Positions 63,365 through 64,000 of a stretch of DNA of 64,000 bases are shown here, in pieces. The stretch comes from Leptobacterium sp964389205 (lineage in GTDB: Bacteria; Bacteroidota; Bacteroidia; Flavobacteriales; Flavobacteriaceae): NCBI GenBank assembly GCA_964389205.1, contig CAYMDH010000008.1, forward strand, positions 27,696 to 91,695, written 5' to 3'. The notes under the pieces were generated by a model. The model was given only the letters and a program-made list of their open reading frames with translations, searched no databases and was not told the DNA's origin. The translations under genes and the position numbers were made by a program. Numbering within the stretch: the stretch's first letter is position 1; each line of letters opens with the position of its first letter.

Positions 63365-63964
63365 GTGTTGCTTAAAAAAACAAATATAGAAGAGAGGCTT
63401 TTATCTCTTAAATCTAAAGAACTTTTAGATGAAGATATAGAAGGAATATTAGCAAACTTATTTAATGAGATTTATAATAAAGAAACAGAAGTTCTTCTTA
63501 ATAAAAACACTTTTAACTTTGATTTATTAGAAACCAATCGTATTTATCACCTATCTCATATAAAAAAGATATGTATTGATTATAGGCTTCGATTTTTAGA
63601 TTTAAAATATTTTAAAGGCAAATTACCTCCAAAAGCTACTTCAGAAATTAAAAAAATTGAAATTCAACACAATACTATTTTAGCAGATTTTAAAATCATT
63701 GCTCCTTCCAAACTTTTTAAGCTTGAAAATGCAGACGATCCGCTTCTTTTTGCGCCTCTTGGAAACAATTATTATTATTATTTAGTTCATAAATGGGAAG
63801 AAGATCTTCATCCTTTTCGAAAATGGCTTGTGTTTCCATTTAAAAATTTACTAAATTTGGTGGTACTTATTTTATTAATAAGTGCTTTTTTTACAAAGCT
63901 CCTACCCATGAATCTATTTACCAAAAATAGTTCTATCTCAACTTACATTGTAAGCTTCCCTTAA
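63365..63964 (+). CDS. Membrane protein, apparently short at the C-terminus
   Basis: A 199-residue protein starting at TTG. The N-terminal part is helical and hydrophilic (KSKELLDEDIEGILANLFNEI ..., IYHLSHIKKICIDYRLRFLD). The middle holds the pattern KIIAPSKLFKLENADDPLLF and YYYYLVHKWEEDLHPFRKW, then a single transmembrane helix (about 165-182, LLNLVVLILLISAFFTKLL). Family members I recall continue for about 40 more residues with a second helix; here the frame ends STYIVSFP after the first. A recent truncation by insertion or deletion is possible, but only 36 bases of flanking sequence remain. The domain has no known function. Confidence 0.55.
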   Translation: MLLKKTNIEERLLSLKSKELLDEDIEGILANLFNEIYNKETEVLLNKNTFNFDLLETNRIYHLSHIKKICIDYRLRFLDLKYFKGKLPPKATSEIKKIEIQHNTILADFKIIAPSKLFKLENADDPLLFAPLGNNYYYYLVHKWEEDLHPFRKWLVFPFKNLLNLVVLILLISAFFTKLLPMNLFTKNSSISTYIVSFP

Positions 63965-64000
63965 AACCGAACTGTTTAAAAGTAGAATAATTAGTTTTAA

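Noticed and set aside
1..64000. CRISPR array, tRNA or rRNA genes, prophage, complete insertion sequence
   Set aside because: No regular spaced repeats, cloverleaf-like sequences, transposase frames or phage structural genes were seen in either strand.

Overview
This 64 kb window is a dense, AT-rich chromosomal segment that reads as a member of the Bacteroidota, most likely a (marine) Flavobacteriaceae species. The reasons are: Shine-Dalgarno sequences are generally absent; several promoters carry the Bacteroidota -7 element TAnnTTTG, two of them with a matching TTTG 20-21 bp upstream; and the gene content is typical of the group (RhlE-type helicases, lipobox OmpA proteins, DUF2911, DUF3089, fused E1 alpha/beta 2-oxoacid dehydrogenase, bifunctional HisB and HisIE, secreted M1 peptidases). 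No rRNA, tRNA, CRISPR array, complete insertion sequence or prophage was seen.

Layout. 1-1663: cysteine synthesis (serine acetyltransferase, cut by the window edge, translationally coupled to cysM). 1845-4146: DEAD-box helicase, small VF530-type protein and a divergent TruA. 4308-7716: an overlapping unit of PPOX-type flavoprotein, molybdopterin oxidoreductase and a two-domain alpha/beta-barrel-like protein broken by a frameshift. 8216-16133 (minus): a complete histidine operon hisG-(GNAT)-hisD-hisC-hisB-hisH-cupin-hisA-hisF-hisIE. It is preceded by a 13-codon leader peptide with four His codons, then a strong intrinsic terminator, the layout of a His attenuator. 16476-24629: OmpA and HhH membrane proteins, uvrA, a LOG-family protein and a large degenerate M1 peptidase fused to a beta-barrel. 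24814-28186: branched-chain-type E1 and a threonine/serine dehydratase. 28209-31681 (minus): penicillin acylase family lipoprotein with a duplicated-domain secreted partner. 31806-34840: a membrane-anchored winged-helix regulator divergent from a DUF3089 lipoprotein across an 11-bp inverted repeat, then two unknown membrane proteins. 34921-43764: second RhlE, DoxX, class III cyclase, LacI regulator, HolA, solitary HsdR_N nuclease-like protein, glycosyltransferase, OmpA lipoprotein, DUF2569-like protein and TsaC. 43977-63964: a CelD/FemAB-like acyltransferase split by a stop codon, PcrA/UvrD, M20 amidohydrolase, glutamate-synthase-like FMN protein, tandem patatins, active M1 peptidase, RecG, a surface protein, DUF2911, TlpA-like thioredoxin, PheT and a C-terminally short membrane protein.

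Most of the window is ordinary housekeeping. The strongest regulatory find is the His leader-peptide attenuator. Also notable: three genes carry single disabling lesions (two frameshifts, one in-frame TAA) and a fourth looks C-terminally truncated. A possible operator lies between the anchored regulator and its divergent neighbour, and two orphan membrane or secreted gene pairs have no function I can recognise.
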